Assembly (NCBI GenBank): GCA_964571855.1
Contig: CAZNDO010000022.1
Location: 1-61,002 of the forward strand
Direction: 5' to 3'
DNA: 61,002 nt
DNA from: CAYYFX01 sp964571855
GTDB taxonomy: Bacteria; ARS69
Shown here: piece after piece, positions 36,185-44,807 of the stretch
Layout: each line of letters begins with the position of its first letter
How positions within the stretch are numbered: the first letter of the stretch is position 1
The notes under the pieces: model-generated
What the model was told of the DNA's origin: nothing
What the model saw: only the letters and a program-made list of their open reading frames with translations
The model's database searches: none
Program-made: the position numbers and the translations under genes

Positions 36185-36988
36185 TCAGGGAAGATACGGC
36201 ATCGCGTCGCGACTCTGCACGAACCGATCGAGCGCCGCCACGACCTCCGGCCGCCCGAACAGCTCGCAGAACACCGCGATGTCGCGGTCCAGCGCCTCGC
36301 GCGGGACGCGCTTCGTCAGCCGTTTCGCCCCTGCGGCCGCGCGCCGGTCCAGCTTCGCCACCTGCGCGGCCGTCCCGCGCGCGGCATCCAGCGCCCGTCC
36401 CTCGGCGGCGAGCTGGCTGACGAGCCCGAGCGCGTGGGCTCGCGCCGCCCCGAGGCTCCGGCCCGTGAGCAGCAGGTCGCGCACGGTCGCGCCGCCCGCC
36501 TCGCGCTCCAGGCGCGCGACGCCGCCGAACCCCGGCACGAGCCCGAGCCGCAGCTCCGGGAACGCGAAGCGCGCCATGCGGTCCGCGATGACCAGGTCGC
36601 AGGTCAACGCCAGCTCCCAGCCGCCCCCGAACGCCAGCCCGTGCACCGCCGCGATCGTGGTGAGGGACGTGCCGTCCAGCGCGTCGAAGGCGGCGTGGAT
36701 GCGCCGGAGGAACACGCGCACCGCGGCGGTGCGCGCCTCCGGGGAGAGGCCGCGGATGGCGCCGTGCAGCTCGCGCAGGTCCGCGCCGGCGCTGAACCCG
36801 GACGGCAGCGCGCCGTACAGCACCAGCGCCGACGCCTCGGCCTCCAGCGCGGGGAGGGCCGCCGCCAGCCGCTCCAGGTCGGCCAGCATCGCGGTGCCGA
36901 TCTCGTTCGCCGGCGGGCGGTGCAGCGCCACCTCGACCACGCGGTCCGCGACGTGGAACGACAGCGCCTCGCCGTCGAAGCGCGTCAC
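36185..36988 (-). CDS. Enoyl-CoA hydratase/isomerase family protein
   Basis: 267 residues, crotonase fold. Oxyanion-hole segments are SGFSAGADLREL and VHGLAFGGGWELALTCDLVIAD; FPELRLGLVPGFGGVARL follows. In hydratases two glutamates act at the position after GGG and in the next helix. One corresponds to Glu in GGWELAL, but the second is not clear, so isomerase, hydrolase or another crotonase chemistry is possible. The GTG start overlaps the preceding ligase stop (GTGA), so translation is coupled. Confidence 0.85.
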   Translation of the reverse strand: MTRFDGEALSFHVADRVVEVALHRPPANEIGTAMLADLERLAAALPALEAEASALVLYGALPSGFSAGADLRELHGAIRGLSPEARTAAVRVFLRRIHAAFDALDGTSLTTIAAVHGLAFGGGWELALTCDLVIADRMARFAFPELRLGLVPGFGGVARLEREAGGATVRDLLLTGRSLGAARAHALGLVSQLAAEGRALDAARGTAAQVAKLDRRAAAGAKRLTKRVPREALDRDIAVFCELFGRPEVVAALDRFVQSRDAMPYLP

Positions 36989-38643
36989 GACCGCGCCGCC
37001 TCGCGCGCGAACAGAGCGTCCAGGTCCGCGGCCAGCCGCTCCGCGATGGCCGCGCGCCGCAGCTTCCCGTTCGCGGTGACGAGCCCGCTCTCCACCGTGA
37101 ACGGCTCCGCGCGCACGAGCGAGCCGCGGATCTTCGCGTAGTGCGGCTGGTCCCGGTTCAACTCGTCCAGCGCGGCCTCCACCTCGTCCGCGTCCACGTC
37201 GCCGGTCACGATGCACGCGAGGTGCGGGCGCCCGTCCCCCACCAGCACCACCTGCTTCGCGCCGGGCAGCAGCCGGGCCACGCGCTCCTCCAGCGGCTCG
37301 GGCGCGATCTTGTGGCCGGACGCCGGGACCAGCAGGTCCTTGAGCCGCCCGAGGATCCGCCAGCGGCCGTCCGCGTCCACCTCGCCGCGGTCCCCCGTGC
37401 GGAGCCATTCCCCGTCGAACGCGGCGCGCGTGGCGGCCTCGTTGCGCCAGTACCCGCCGAACACGCTGGGCCCGCGCACCAGGATCTCGCCCGCGCCGGA
37501 GAGGCGCATCTCCACGCCGTCGATCGCGCGACCCACGGTGCCGGGCACGACGTCGCGCGGCGTATCCATGGTGCAGATGGCGCTGGTCTCGGTGAGGCCG
37601 TACACCTGCAGCACCGGGATGGACAGCATGCCGAAGAAGAGCTGCGTGTCCACCGACAGGGGCGCCGAGCCGCACACGAGCGCGCGCAGCTCCGGCCCGA
37701 CGCGCATCCGCACGGCCGGGAAGAGCAGGGCGCTCGCGATCCGGTGGGCGATCCGGTCGCCGAACGGCACGCTCCGTCCCGCGTGGCGCGCGCGCGCCGC
37801 GCGCCACGCGCCCGCGAACACGCTGCGCATGACGCCGCTGCGGCGTTGCAGCGCGGACTCCACCCCGTGCCGCACGCGGTCCAGCACCACGGGCACGTTC
37901 TGGAACCAGTGCGGGCGGACCTGCGCGAGGTCCTCCACGAGGCGGGTCACGTCGGTGTTCAGGGTCAGCGTGGCGCGCCGCTCCAGGCACACGAGGAGCG
38001 CCACCCACGACCCCGTGAAGCAGAACGGGAGGTAGTGGAAGACGCGCTCCGTGTCCCGTCCGAGGCCGCGCATCACGGCGTCCAGGCGCTCCACCGCGGC
38101 CGCGAGCACCGGCTCCAGGTTCGCGGCGGTCAGGACCACGCCCTTCGGCTCCCCGGACGTGCCGGACGTGTAGAAGATCCGGAGCGGCTCTCCCGCGATG
38201 TCCGCGGGCGGCTCGTTTACCTCCGCCGCGCCGGCATCGAGATCCGCCAGCCGCACGACTGTCGGCACGGGCGCCCCCTCCGCGCGCAGGGCGTCCACGG
38301 CGGGCGCCGCGGCGTCGTCCACGAGGAGGAGCGACGGCGAGCAGTCCGCGAGTATGCGCGCCATCTCGACCGGTCGCGCCCGCGCGTACAGGGGGACGCC
38401 CACCACGCCCTCGGCCAGCAGCGCGAGATCCGTCGCGACCCACGCAATGCTGTTCGCCCCGAGCACGGCCACGCGATCGCCGCGCCGGATCCCCGCCGCC
38501 CGCAGCGCGGCCCGCGCCCGCCGGACGCGCCGCGCCAGCTCCGCGCCGGTGGCCTCCGGGAAGTCGCCGGCGCGGGCCTCCCGCAGGAAGACATGGTCCG
38601 CGCCGCGGTCCAGCCGCTCCGCGATCCGCGCGACGAAGCTCAC
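36985..38643 (-). CDS. ANL-superfamily acyl-activating enzyme (first of the operon)
   Basis: 552 residues. Adenylation motifs: FYTSGTSGEPKG (157-168), QVYGLTETSAICT, RTGDRGEVDADGR, GRLKDLLVPASGHKIAPEPLE and the C-terminal TANGKLRRAAI with its catalytic lysine. The overall look is of long-chain acyl-CoA synthetase (FadD-like). It shares little with the second ligase beyond family motifs, so the two probably activate different acids or serve different carriers. The GTG start overlaps the upstream stop (GTGA). Confidence 0.88.
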   Translation of the reverse strand: MSFVARIAERLDRGADHVFLREARAGDFPEATGAELARRVRRARAALRAAGIRRGDRVAVLGANSIAWVATDLALLAEGVVGVPLYARARPVEMARILADCSPSLLLVDDAAAPAVDALRAEGAPVPTVVRLADLDAGAAEVNEPPADIAGEPLRIFYTSGTSGEPKGVVLTAANLEPVLAAAVERLDAVMRGLGRDTERVFHYLPFCFTGSWVALLVCLERRATLTLNTDVTRLVEDLAQVRPHWFQNVPVVLDRVRHGVESALQRRSGVMRSVFAGAWRAARARHAGRSVPFGDRIAHRIASALLFPAVRMRVGPELRALVCGSAPLSVDTQLFFGMLSIPVLQVYGLTETSAICTMDTPRDVVPGTVGRAIDGVEMRLSGAGEILVRGPSVFGGYWRNEAATRAAFDGEWLRTGDRGEVDADGRWRILGRLKDLLVPASGHKIAPEPLEERVARLLPGAKQVVLVGDGRPHLACIVTGDVDADEVEAALDELNRDQPHYAKIRGSLVRAEPFTVESGLVTANGKLRRAAIAERLAADLDALFAREAARS

Positions 38644-40100
38644 GGCGCGCGTCCCGCGGGCGCCGCGACCGGCGCGGGGGCATCCTCGCCCTCGTCCCAC
38701 GCGTCCAGCAGCGCCTCGAGCGACGGGGAGAGCTCCGGCAGGTACTCCCGCCAGTCCACGACGCCCCGCCGCGCCGGGAATTCCGGATACCGCGCGCACA
38801 CCTCGCGCTCCAGGAAGAACCCCATGCGCGCCATCCGGCGCAGGTTGCGCGCGACCGCGCGCCCGATGCCGGGGCGGATGGCGTCCGCGTCGCGATCCAG
38901 GACGTCCAGCGTGTCGCGCAGGTGCGCCTCCAGCGCCACGTCGTCCGCCTCCAGGCACAGATCCTCGTGGCCGCGATCCGCGAGCAGGTTGCGCAGGCGC
39001 TCGTCCATCGTGATGCCGGCGGACGGGACCAGCGCGGGCATGCTGGTGACCACCGCGTGGTAGCGCGAGGAGACGAGCATGGCGCAGGCGCGCAGCACGC
39101 TCACGAGGTCGCCCATGTCGTGGTCGTCGGACAGGAACGTGGGCGCGCCGCCGAGCCGGGCCGCGAGCTGCCGGCACGCGTCCGCGTCGAGGCGCTCCAT
39201 GGCCACGAGCACGGGGAACGCGCCGCGGCTGCGCCGGAAGTCCTCCACCGCCCGCGCGATCGCGTCGAGGTACCGGGCGTAGGCGCGGCGCACGTCGGGG
39301 CCGCCCCGGTGGAAGTAGATGGAGCGGTAATGGTCCTCGCGCCCCGCGCCGAACGCGAAGCGCGCGGCGGCGCGCGGGAGCGACGCCTTCACCGGCCACC
39401 AGAACGGGTTGATCGGGCAGATCGCCAGGACCTTCGCGCGCCCGTCCCAGCCGGCGCCCTTCAGCAGCCGTTCCCCCACCGGCGGCGGCGAGGGCTCGAA
39501 GGTCCACGCGGTGTCCGTTCCCGGCTCGACGCGCACCCGCAGCGCGCGCAGGATCCGCTCCGACTCCGCGTTGCGCGTGACGACGAGCGCGGTGTCGCAG
39601 TAGCGCCGCACCATGCGCTGCAGCGTTCCGGACATCTGCCCGGCCTCCGCGCCGTAGCCGATCGCGATCCGGTTCCGGGCCGAAGCGATGCCCAGCGCGC
39701 CGATCATCATCACGGTGAGGGCGTCGGCGAAGCGGCTCTTGAACATGGAGCCCTCGCAGGCGATCACGCCGTGATGCCGCGGCACCTCCCGCGCCAGGAA
39801 CGGCGGGAACACGTCCGGCAGGCGGACCTGGCGCGCGTCGCCGAAGTAGCCGCGCGTGCGGTCGAAGTCCTGCGTCATCACCGCGGCCTCCACGCGCTCC
39901 GGGCCCAGCACGCGACGCACCTGCCGGAGCATCTCCTGCACGCGCACGTCCGAGCCCGTGTTGCGCGCGCCGTTGTAGCCGGCGAAGAGCAGCCGGAGCT
40001 TGCCGCCGGGGCGCCACTCCGGGGCGCCCTCCCGCACGTGCGCGCGGCGCGCCTGCTCGATGAGCACGGAGGTCCAGCCGGCCAGCAGCGCGTCGCTCAC
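38640..40100 (-). CDS. Polysaccharide pyruvyl transferase family protein
   Basis: 486 residues. Matches the PF04230-type layout: LRLLFAGYNGARNTGSDVRV at the start, SMFKSRFADALTVMMIGALG, CDTALVVTRNAESERIL, ADACRQLAARLGG, and the C-terminal VSSRYHAVVTSMPALVPSAG that resembles the family's active-site R-x-H segment. CsaB-type members add ketal pyruvate to wall or exopolysaccharide sugars from PEP, and others act as glycosyltransferases. Its place among acyl-chain enzymes is unexpected and suggests that the lipid carries a sugar or pyruvyl decoration. Coupled by GTGA overlaps on both sides. Confidence 0.8.
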   Translation of the reverse strand: MSDALLAGWTSVLIEQARRAHVREGAPEWRPGGKLRLLFAGYNGARNTGSDVRVQEMLRQVRRVLGPERVEAAVMTQDFDRTRGYFGDARQVRLPDVFPPFLAREVPRHHGVIACEGSMFKSRFADALTVMMIGALGIASARNRIAIGYGAEAGQMSGTLQRMVRRYCDTALVVTRNAESERILRALRVRVEPGTDTAWTFEPSPPPVGERLLKGAGWDGRAKVLAICPINPFWWPVKASLPRAAARFAFGAGREDHYRSIYFHRGGPDVRRAYARYLDAIARAVEDFRRSRGAFPVLVAMERLDADACRQLAARLGGAPTFLSDDHDMGDLVSVLRACAMLVSSRYHAVVTSMPALVPSAGITMDERLRNLLADRGHEDLCLEADDVALEAHLRDTLDVLDRDADAIRPGIGRAVARNLRRMARMGFFLEREVCARYPEFPARRGVVDWREYLPELSPSLEALLDAWDEGEDAPAPVAAPAGRAP

Positions 40101-41278
40101 GGGCGGACCTCCGCGGCGTCCGGCGTCGTCCCGGTGCCGGCCGGCGCGCCGCGCGGCGGAACGGCGCGACCGCCGCGCCGCTCGCGGTACGGGTACCGGA
40201 ATCCCTGCGCGCGCGCGTACAGCAGGAGCTCCGTGCAGTACGACAGGAACGGCGCCGGCGCGCGCCCCGTCTCGGCCACGATGCGTGCGTTGTCGAAGAC
40301 CGTGTCCCAGAGGAGGTACGGCCAGAACACCTGCAGGAGCCTCGCCGCGTGCCGCATGCGCTCCGGCGCCCAGCGTGCCGCCACGCCCAGCGCGGCGCCC
40401 AGCGGCGCCGCCAGCCCGGGCACGTACGCGGGCGGCCGCTGCGCGAGGCGCTGCGCCAGGAGGTCCGTGATGGCGCGGTACGTGGGGGAGCCGCGCCCCG
40501 CGGAGAGGTGGTAGACGTCGTGGCGCGGCGACGGGTTCTGGTGCACGTCCACGATGCTCTCGCCCACCCAGTCCGCCGGCACCACGTCGATGCGGTCCAG
40601 CGGGCGCAGGGGCAGGAAGGGCAGCCCGGCCAGGAACGAGAACGAGCCCACCATGTCGAACTGCGTGGTGGCGGGGAAGCGGCTGTCCCCCATGACCGTG
40701 GCGGGGCGGAAGATGGTGATCGGCACGCCGGGCAGGAGTTCGCGGACGAGCAGCTCCGAGACCTTCTTCGTGCGCGCGTACGGGTCGTAGTCGCTGCGGT
40801 TCCAGTCCGGCGCGTCGTCCTCCCGCACGGTCTCGCGCGACCGCGTCCCCGCCACGGCCACCGTGCTCACGTGGCTGAAGCGGCGCAGACCGTGGTGCTC
40901 GTGCGCGGCGCGCGCGAGCTGCACCACGGCGAGCGTGCCGCGGATGTTCGCGTTCGTGCACGCGCGTTCGGAACGCCGGTTGAGGGATGCCGCCACGTGC
41001 ATCACCGAGCGCGTGGTCTCCACGAGCGCGCGGCGCTCGTCCGCGGGCATCCCGAGATCCGAGCGCGTGACGTCCCCGGGGAAGATGCGGACGCGGGCCA
41101 GGTGCTTCGCGAACGCGGCTTCGTCCATGTGCAGCTGCCAGGCTCGCCACAGCCGGTCCTCGGCCTCCGCCCGGGTGGCCGCGCGCACCAGAACGTGCAG
41201 CGACTCGTCGCGCGCGAGGAGGCCCGCCGCCACGTACGAACCCAGGTATCCGGTGGCCCCGGTGACGAGGACGGCCAT
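40097..41278 (-). CDS. Extended SDR / thioester-reductase-like NAD(P)H enzyme
   Basis: 393 residues. Rossmann motif VTGATGYLGSYVAAGLL (from residue 5), HVAASLNRRS, HVSTVAVAGT, catalytic YARTKK (Tyr167, Lys171) and FRPATVMGDS. It resembles the reductase domain that releases acyl chains from carrier proteins as aldehydes or alcohols. The last 100 residues are longer and more hydrophobic than in classic SDRs. The start overlaps the acyl-CoA reductase stop by one base (TGATG). With two reductases side by side, a stepwise acyl-to-aldehyde-to-alcohol conversion is possible. Confidence 0.85.
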   Translation of the reverse strand: MAVLVTGATGYLGSYVAAGLLARDESLHVLVRAATRAEAEDRLWRAWQLHMDEAAFAKHLARVRIFPGDVTRSDLGMPADERRALVETTRSVMHVAASLNRRSERACTNANIRGTLAVVQLARAAHEHHGLRRFSHVSTVAVAGTRSRETVREDDAPDWNRSDYDPYARTKKVSELLVRELLPGVPITIFRPATVMGDSRFPATTQFDMVGSFSFLAGLPFLPLRPLDRIDVVPADWVGESIVDVHQNPSPRHDVYHLSAGRGSPTYRAITDLLAQRLAQRPPAYVPGLAAPLGAALGVAARWAPERMRHAARLLQVFWPYLLWDTVFDNARIVAETGRAPAPFLSYCTELLLYARAQGFRYPYRERRGGRAVPPRGAPAGTGTTPDAAEVRP

Positions 41279-43338
41279 CAGCTCCCCCCCCCGGCGGCGG
41301 CGGACGCCGCGGACGGCTCCGCCCGGGGAGCCGCGGGGCCGGCGAACGGCGCCGCCGCGGCGGCCCGGCCCTCGAGCAGCGGGAAGCTCCACTGCCGCAA
41401 TGCGGGGATGTGCACGTGCACCCAGTAGTCGTACCAGTCGATGCCCGTCACGTCGTAGGCGAAGGTCTCGCGCTCCTCGGGCGGGAGCGCCGCGGACAGC
41501 AGCTCCACGTGGTCGGCCTCGAACACCGGCTCGTTGTCGAGGAGGAAGGGCTCGAAGAGGTCGATGAGATCGTGCACACGGCGCAGCGTCCGCTCCACGC
41601 GGCCGAGCGGGCGGCGCCCCCCCGCGAGCGCCGCGCAGGCGCGGTTGACCGCGCGCACCACGCGGAGCTGGAACGGCACGGAAAGCCGCCGGTACCGCTC
41701 CCGCGACACGGGCACGGTCTCCAGGCGGGCGAGCAGCCGGTGCCGGAGCGCGCGCAGCTTTCGGTAGTGGCGGCGGTGGGCGAGCGACGTGAGCTCCACC
41801 GCGCGCCGCAGGTCCAGCGGGTTCACGGCGGAGGTGGCGAGCTGGTAGACCGCCTCGTGCCGCCGCTCCAGCAGGGCGGCCGCCGCCAGCGTGATGCCGC
41901 GCGCCACCGCGTCCACCGGGATCACGTCCAGGCGCTTGCGCTCGTTCACCGGCAGGTGCCGGAAGGGCGACGCCAGGAGGTGCGACAGGGGCGCCGACGT
42001 GTTCGCGCCCTCCGCCCAGCCGCGCCGAGGGAAGTCCGTCGAGGTCTCCACGATCGAGGGGCGCACGATGGTGACGGGCAGCCCCGCGCCGCGCGTGGCG
42101 AGCAGCGCCTCGCCCAGCGCCTTGGTGAACGTGTAGATGTTCGGCCAGCCCTGCTCGCGCGCGCGGCGGATGCCGGCGTGGATCAGGGCGCGACGGAACG
42201 GCCGCGGCGTGGCGGTGGCGCGGGCGCGCCGCGCGAACGACTCGACCGTCTCGAGCAGGTGGCGCCGCTCCGCCTCCGGGTCGAACGGCAGACCCAGCGG
42301 CGTCTCGAACGGCGCGGGCCGCTCGGGAACGCGCCCCTCGCGGGTTCCTGCGACAAAGCACGTGGACACGTGCAGGAAGCCGGCGTCCGCGCACTCGCGG
42401 GCGAACTCCAGGAGGTGCAGCGTGGCCTCCACGTTCACCGCCAGCGCGTCCCGGAGGTCCGGGTTGAAGTCCGTGTGCCCGGCGAAGCTGATCACGAGGT
42501 CGGTGCCGGCGGCGATCTCCGCGCGCGTGCGCGGATCCAGGCCCAGGTCGCGATCCGTCACGTCGCCTTCGACCACGCGGACCCGCGCGGCCACGCGGGC
42601 GAGGTCGTCGGAGGGCAGGGCGCGCAGCGGGTCGAACACGGGCGAGGTGGCGAGCAGGGCCCGGAACCGCTCCGCCGCGCTCGCGGAGCCCCGGCGGCGC
42701 AGCAGGACCGTGACCGCCGTGTCGGGGAGGTCGTGCAGGAGTTTCGCCAGCCACACCTTTCCCAGGAACCCGGAAGCGCCCGCGACGAACAGGCGCCGCC
42801 CGGCGAACGCGCGCCGCACGGACAGCGCGCCGGGGAGGTGCGCGGCGCGGCAGGGGCCATCCACGAGCAGCGCGGGCGCGGCGGCCGCGCGAACGAGGTC
42901 CAGCGGCTCCGGCGCGGGGAGCACGCGTCCGGTCGCCCGGCCGTCGCGGAACTCCAGACGCCGGGCCACGATCCGCGACACGCCCAGATGCCGCGCCACG
43001 GGACGCGCCAGGTGGTCCAGCGCGCGGCTCTCGAGTACGACGGGCTTCCCCTCGGCCAGCGCGCGCCGCAGGCGTGCGACCCCGTCGGGGCGGAGCCGGG
43101 CCATGAGCCAGTCCGCGATCTCCTCGCCCCAGGCCTCGAGCCGGTCGGCGCTTCGACCCCGCAGGCCCGGCAACCGCTCGCCCAGGGGCTCCAGAAGGCG
43201 CGCGCGGGCCCGGTGGCGCAGGGCGGCGCGCGCCGCGAGCGAACGCGCGCCGAGCAGATCCTCCTCCAGACGGAATCGGACCGTCTCCATGACCCGTGCC
43301 GGGAGCGGGAGGACGCGGGCGGACGGCGGGTTGGACAA
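41278..43338 (-). CDS. Fatty acyl-CoA reductase (FAR-type SDR) with degenerate N-terminal HAD region
   Basis: 686 residues. Residues 80-145 (ARPVARHLGVSRIVARRLEF, DGRATGR) match the middle of a HAD-IB phosphatase, but the DxD nucleophile segment and the C-terminal metal site are absent. Residues 180-560 form a FAR domain: FVAGASGFLGKVWLAKLL, HVSTCFVAGTREG, catalytic NIYTFTKALGE (Tyr402, Lys406), IVRPSIVETS; a C-terminal FAR-like helical tail follows. FARs reduce activated fatty acids to alcohols with NADPH. The TTG start (43338) is preferred: GAAGGG lies six bases before it. An ATG at 43290 is the alternative. 104 bp separate it from the regulator gene. Confidence 0.85.
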   Translation of the reverse strand: MSNPPSARVLPLPARVMETVRFRLEEDLLGARSLAARAALRHRARARLLEPLGERLPGLRGRSADRLEAWGEEIADWLMARLRPDGVARLRRALAEGKPVVLESRALDHLARPVARHLGVSRIVARRLEFRDGRATGRVLPAPEPLDLVRAAAAPALLVDGPCRAAHLPGALSVRRAFAGRRLFVAGASGFLGKVWLAKLLHDLPDTAVTVLLRRRGSASAAERFRALLATSPVFDPLRALPSDDLARVAARVRVVEGDVTDRDLGLDPRTRAEIAAGTDLVISFAGHTDFNPDLRDALAVNVEATLHLLEFARECADAGFLHVSTCFVAGTREGRVPERPAPFETPLGLPFDPEAERRHLLETVESFARRARATATPRPFRRALIHAGIRRAREQGWPNIYTFTKALGEALLATRGAGLPVTIVRPSIVETSTDFPRRGWAEGANTSAPLSHLLASPFRHLPVNERKRLDVIPVDAVARGITLAAAALLERRHEAVYQLATSAVNPLDLRRAVELTSLAHRRHYRKLRALRHRLLARLETVPVSRERYRRLSVPFQLRVVRAVNRACAALAGGRRPLGRVERTLRRVHDLIDLFEPFLLDNEPVFEADHVELLSAALPPEERETFAYDVTGIDWYDYWVHVHIPALRQWSFPLLEGRAAAAAPFAGPAAPRAEPSAASAAAGGGS

Positions 43339-43442
43339 GGCGATCCCTTCGGAGGGGCGGCACGGCTTCGGGCCGCGGGGCCGGTGGCGCATTGTGGGGC
43401 AGGACGGGCATCCGATCAATCGAGGGGCGGCGCGGCCCGGGA

Positions 43443-44807
43443 TCAGGGCTCCTTGCGCGCCTCGCCGGACTCGTACTCCTTGAGCCGGTTGTACAGAGTC
43501 TTGAGGCTGACGCCGAGGACCTCGGCCGCCTCGCGCTTGTTCCCGCCGTGATGGGCCAGGGTGGCCAGGATGAGCGCCTTCTCCGACTCCTCGAGCGACG
43601 TGCCCACCTCGAACGTGAGGTGCCTCTCGTCCGGGATGGGGGCGGTGGCCGGGCGTCGCTCGAGGGGCACGTCGTCCGCCTCGATCCGGTCCGCCGACAT
43701 GATGTACGCGCGCTCCACGGCGTTCTTCAGCTCCCGGACATTCCCTGGCCAGGAGTGGCCCTTCAGCTTCGTTTCCGCGTCCGGCGAGAACCGCTTGGCC
43801 GTGCCGCCCTTCCGGTTCAGCGCGTCGAGGAAGCCCGCGGCGAGGAGGCCCACGTCGTCGCCGCGCGCGCGCAGCGGCGGCATCTCGATGGGGAAGACGT
43901 TCAGCCGGTACAGGAGGTCCTCGCGCAGCTTCCCCTCGGCCACCGCGCGCCGCGGGTCGCGGTTCGTGGCCGACACCAGGCGCACGTTCACGCTCTTCGA
44001 CTGCGTGCCGCCGATCCGCGTGACCTCGCCCGTCTCCAGCACGCGGAGCAGCTTCACCTGCAGCTCCAGCGGCATCTCCGTGATCTCGTCCAGGAACAGG
44101 GTACCGCCGTCCGCGCGCTCGAAGATGCCGGGATGCCGGCCCTCCGCGCCCGTGAAGCTGCCCTTCTCGTGGCCGAAGATCTCGGACTCGATCAGCGTGG
44201 GCGGCATGGCGCCGCAGTTGATGGGGAGGAACGCCATCCGCGCGCGCCGGCTCAGCCGGTGGATGCTGCGGGCCGCGACCTCCTTGCCGGTGCCGGTCTC
44301 GCCCGTGATGAGCACCGTGGTATCCGTGGGCGCCACGCGCTCGATCTGGTCGTAGATGACCTGCATGGCCGCCGACGCGCCCTGCATCCCGCCGAAGCGT
44401 CCCAGGTCGCGCAGCTCGCCACGCAGCGCGTCGATCTCGGAGCGGAGGTCCGCGTTGCGCGAGACGTTCTGCAGGATGCGCCGCAGGCGAGCGAGATCGA
44501 TGGGTTTCGTCAGGTAGTCCACGGCCCCGCCGCGCATGGCCTCCACCGCGGAGGTGATGGAGCCCTGCCCGGTGATGACCACCACGTCGGAGTCCGGGAT
44601 CTGGCGCAGATCGTCCAGCAGCTCCAGCCCCATGCCGTCCGGAAGGTACAGGTCGATGAGCACCACGTCCGGAGGCGTCTCGAGGCAGGCGCGCGCCTCC
44701 TCCAGCGTTCCCGCGGTGCGGACGGACAGTCCCTCGCGCCGCACCCACTCGGCGAGCGCGCGAAGGCTGGCCGCGTCGTCGTCGACCAGCAATGCGGTGG
44801 GGGTCAA
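43443..44807 (-). CDS. NtrC-family sigma-54-dependent response regulator
   Basis: 454 residues. Receiver with phospho-acceptor Asp52 (VVLIDLYLPDG) and Lys101; AAA+ domain with Walker A GETGTGKE (169-176), the sigma-54 contact loop GSFTGA (216-221), Walker B LFLDEI and VRLVSATNRD; Fis-type helix-turn-helix at the end (NKREAAEVLGVSLKTLYNRLKEYE). All functional parts are present. It starts with TTG after GGAGG; the TTGA overlap couples it to the kinase gene. It is the obvious candidate regulator of the lipid operon that follows, though I could not find a clean -24/-12 site in the 104-bp gap. Confidence 0.93.
   Translation of the reverse strand: MTPTALLVDDDAASLRALAEWVRREGLSVRTAGTLEEARACLETPPDVVLIDLYLPDGMGLELLDDLRQIPDSDVVVITGQGSITSAVEAMRGGAVDYLTKPIDLARLRRILQNVSRNADLRSEIDALRGELRDLGRFGGMQGASAAMQVIYDQIERVAPTDTTVLITGETGTGKEVAARSIHRLSRRARMAFLPINCGAMPPTLIESEIFGHEKGSFTGAEGRHPGIFERADGGTLFLDEITEMPLELQVKLLRVLETGEVTRIGGTQSKSVNVRLVSATNRDPRRAVAEGKLREDLLYRLNVFPIEMPPLRARGDDVGLLAAGFLDALNRKGGTAKRFSPDAETKLKGHSWPGNVRELKNAVERAYIMSADRIEADDVPLERRPATAPIPDERHLTFEVGTSLEESEKALILATLAHHGGNKREAAEVLGVSLKTLYNRLKEYESGEARKEP

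Noticed and set aside
43339..43442. Sigma-54 (-24/-12) promoter between the NtrC-like gene and the reductase gene
   Set aside because: The best candidate (GGATGCCCGTCCTGCC on the minus strand) has GG and GC spaced one base too far apart and lacks the TGGCAC context.
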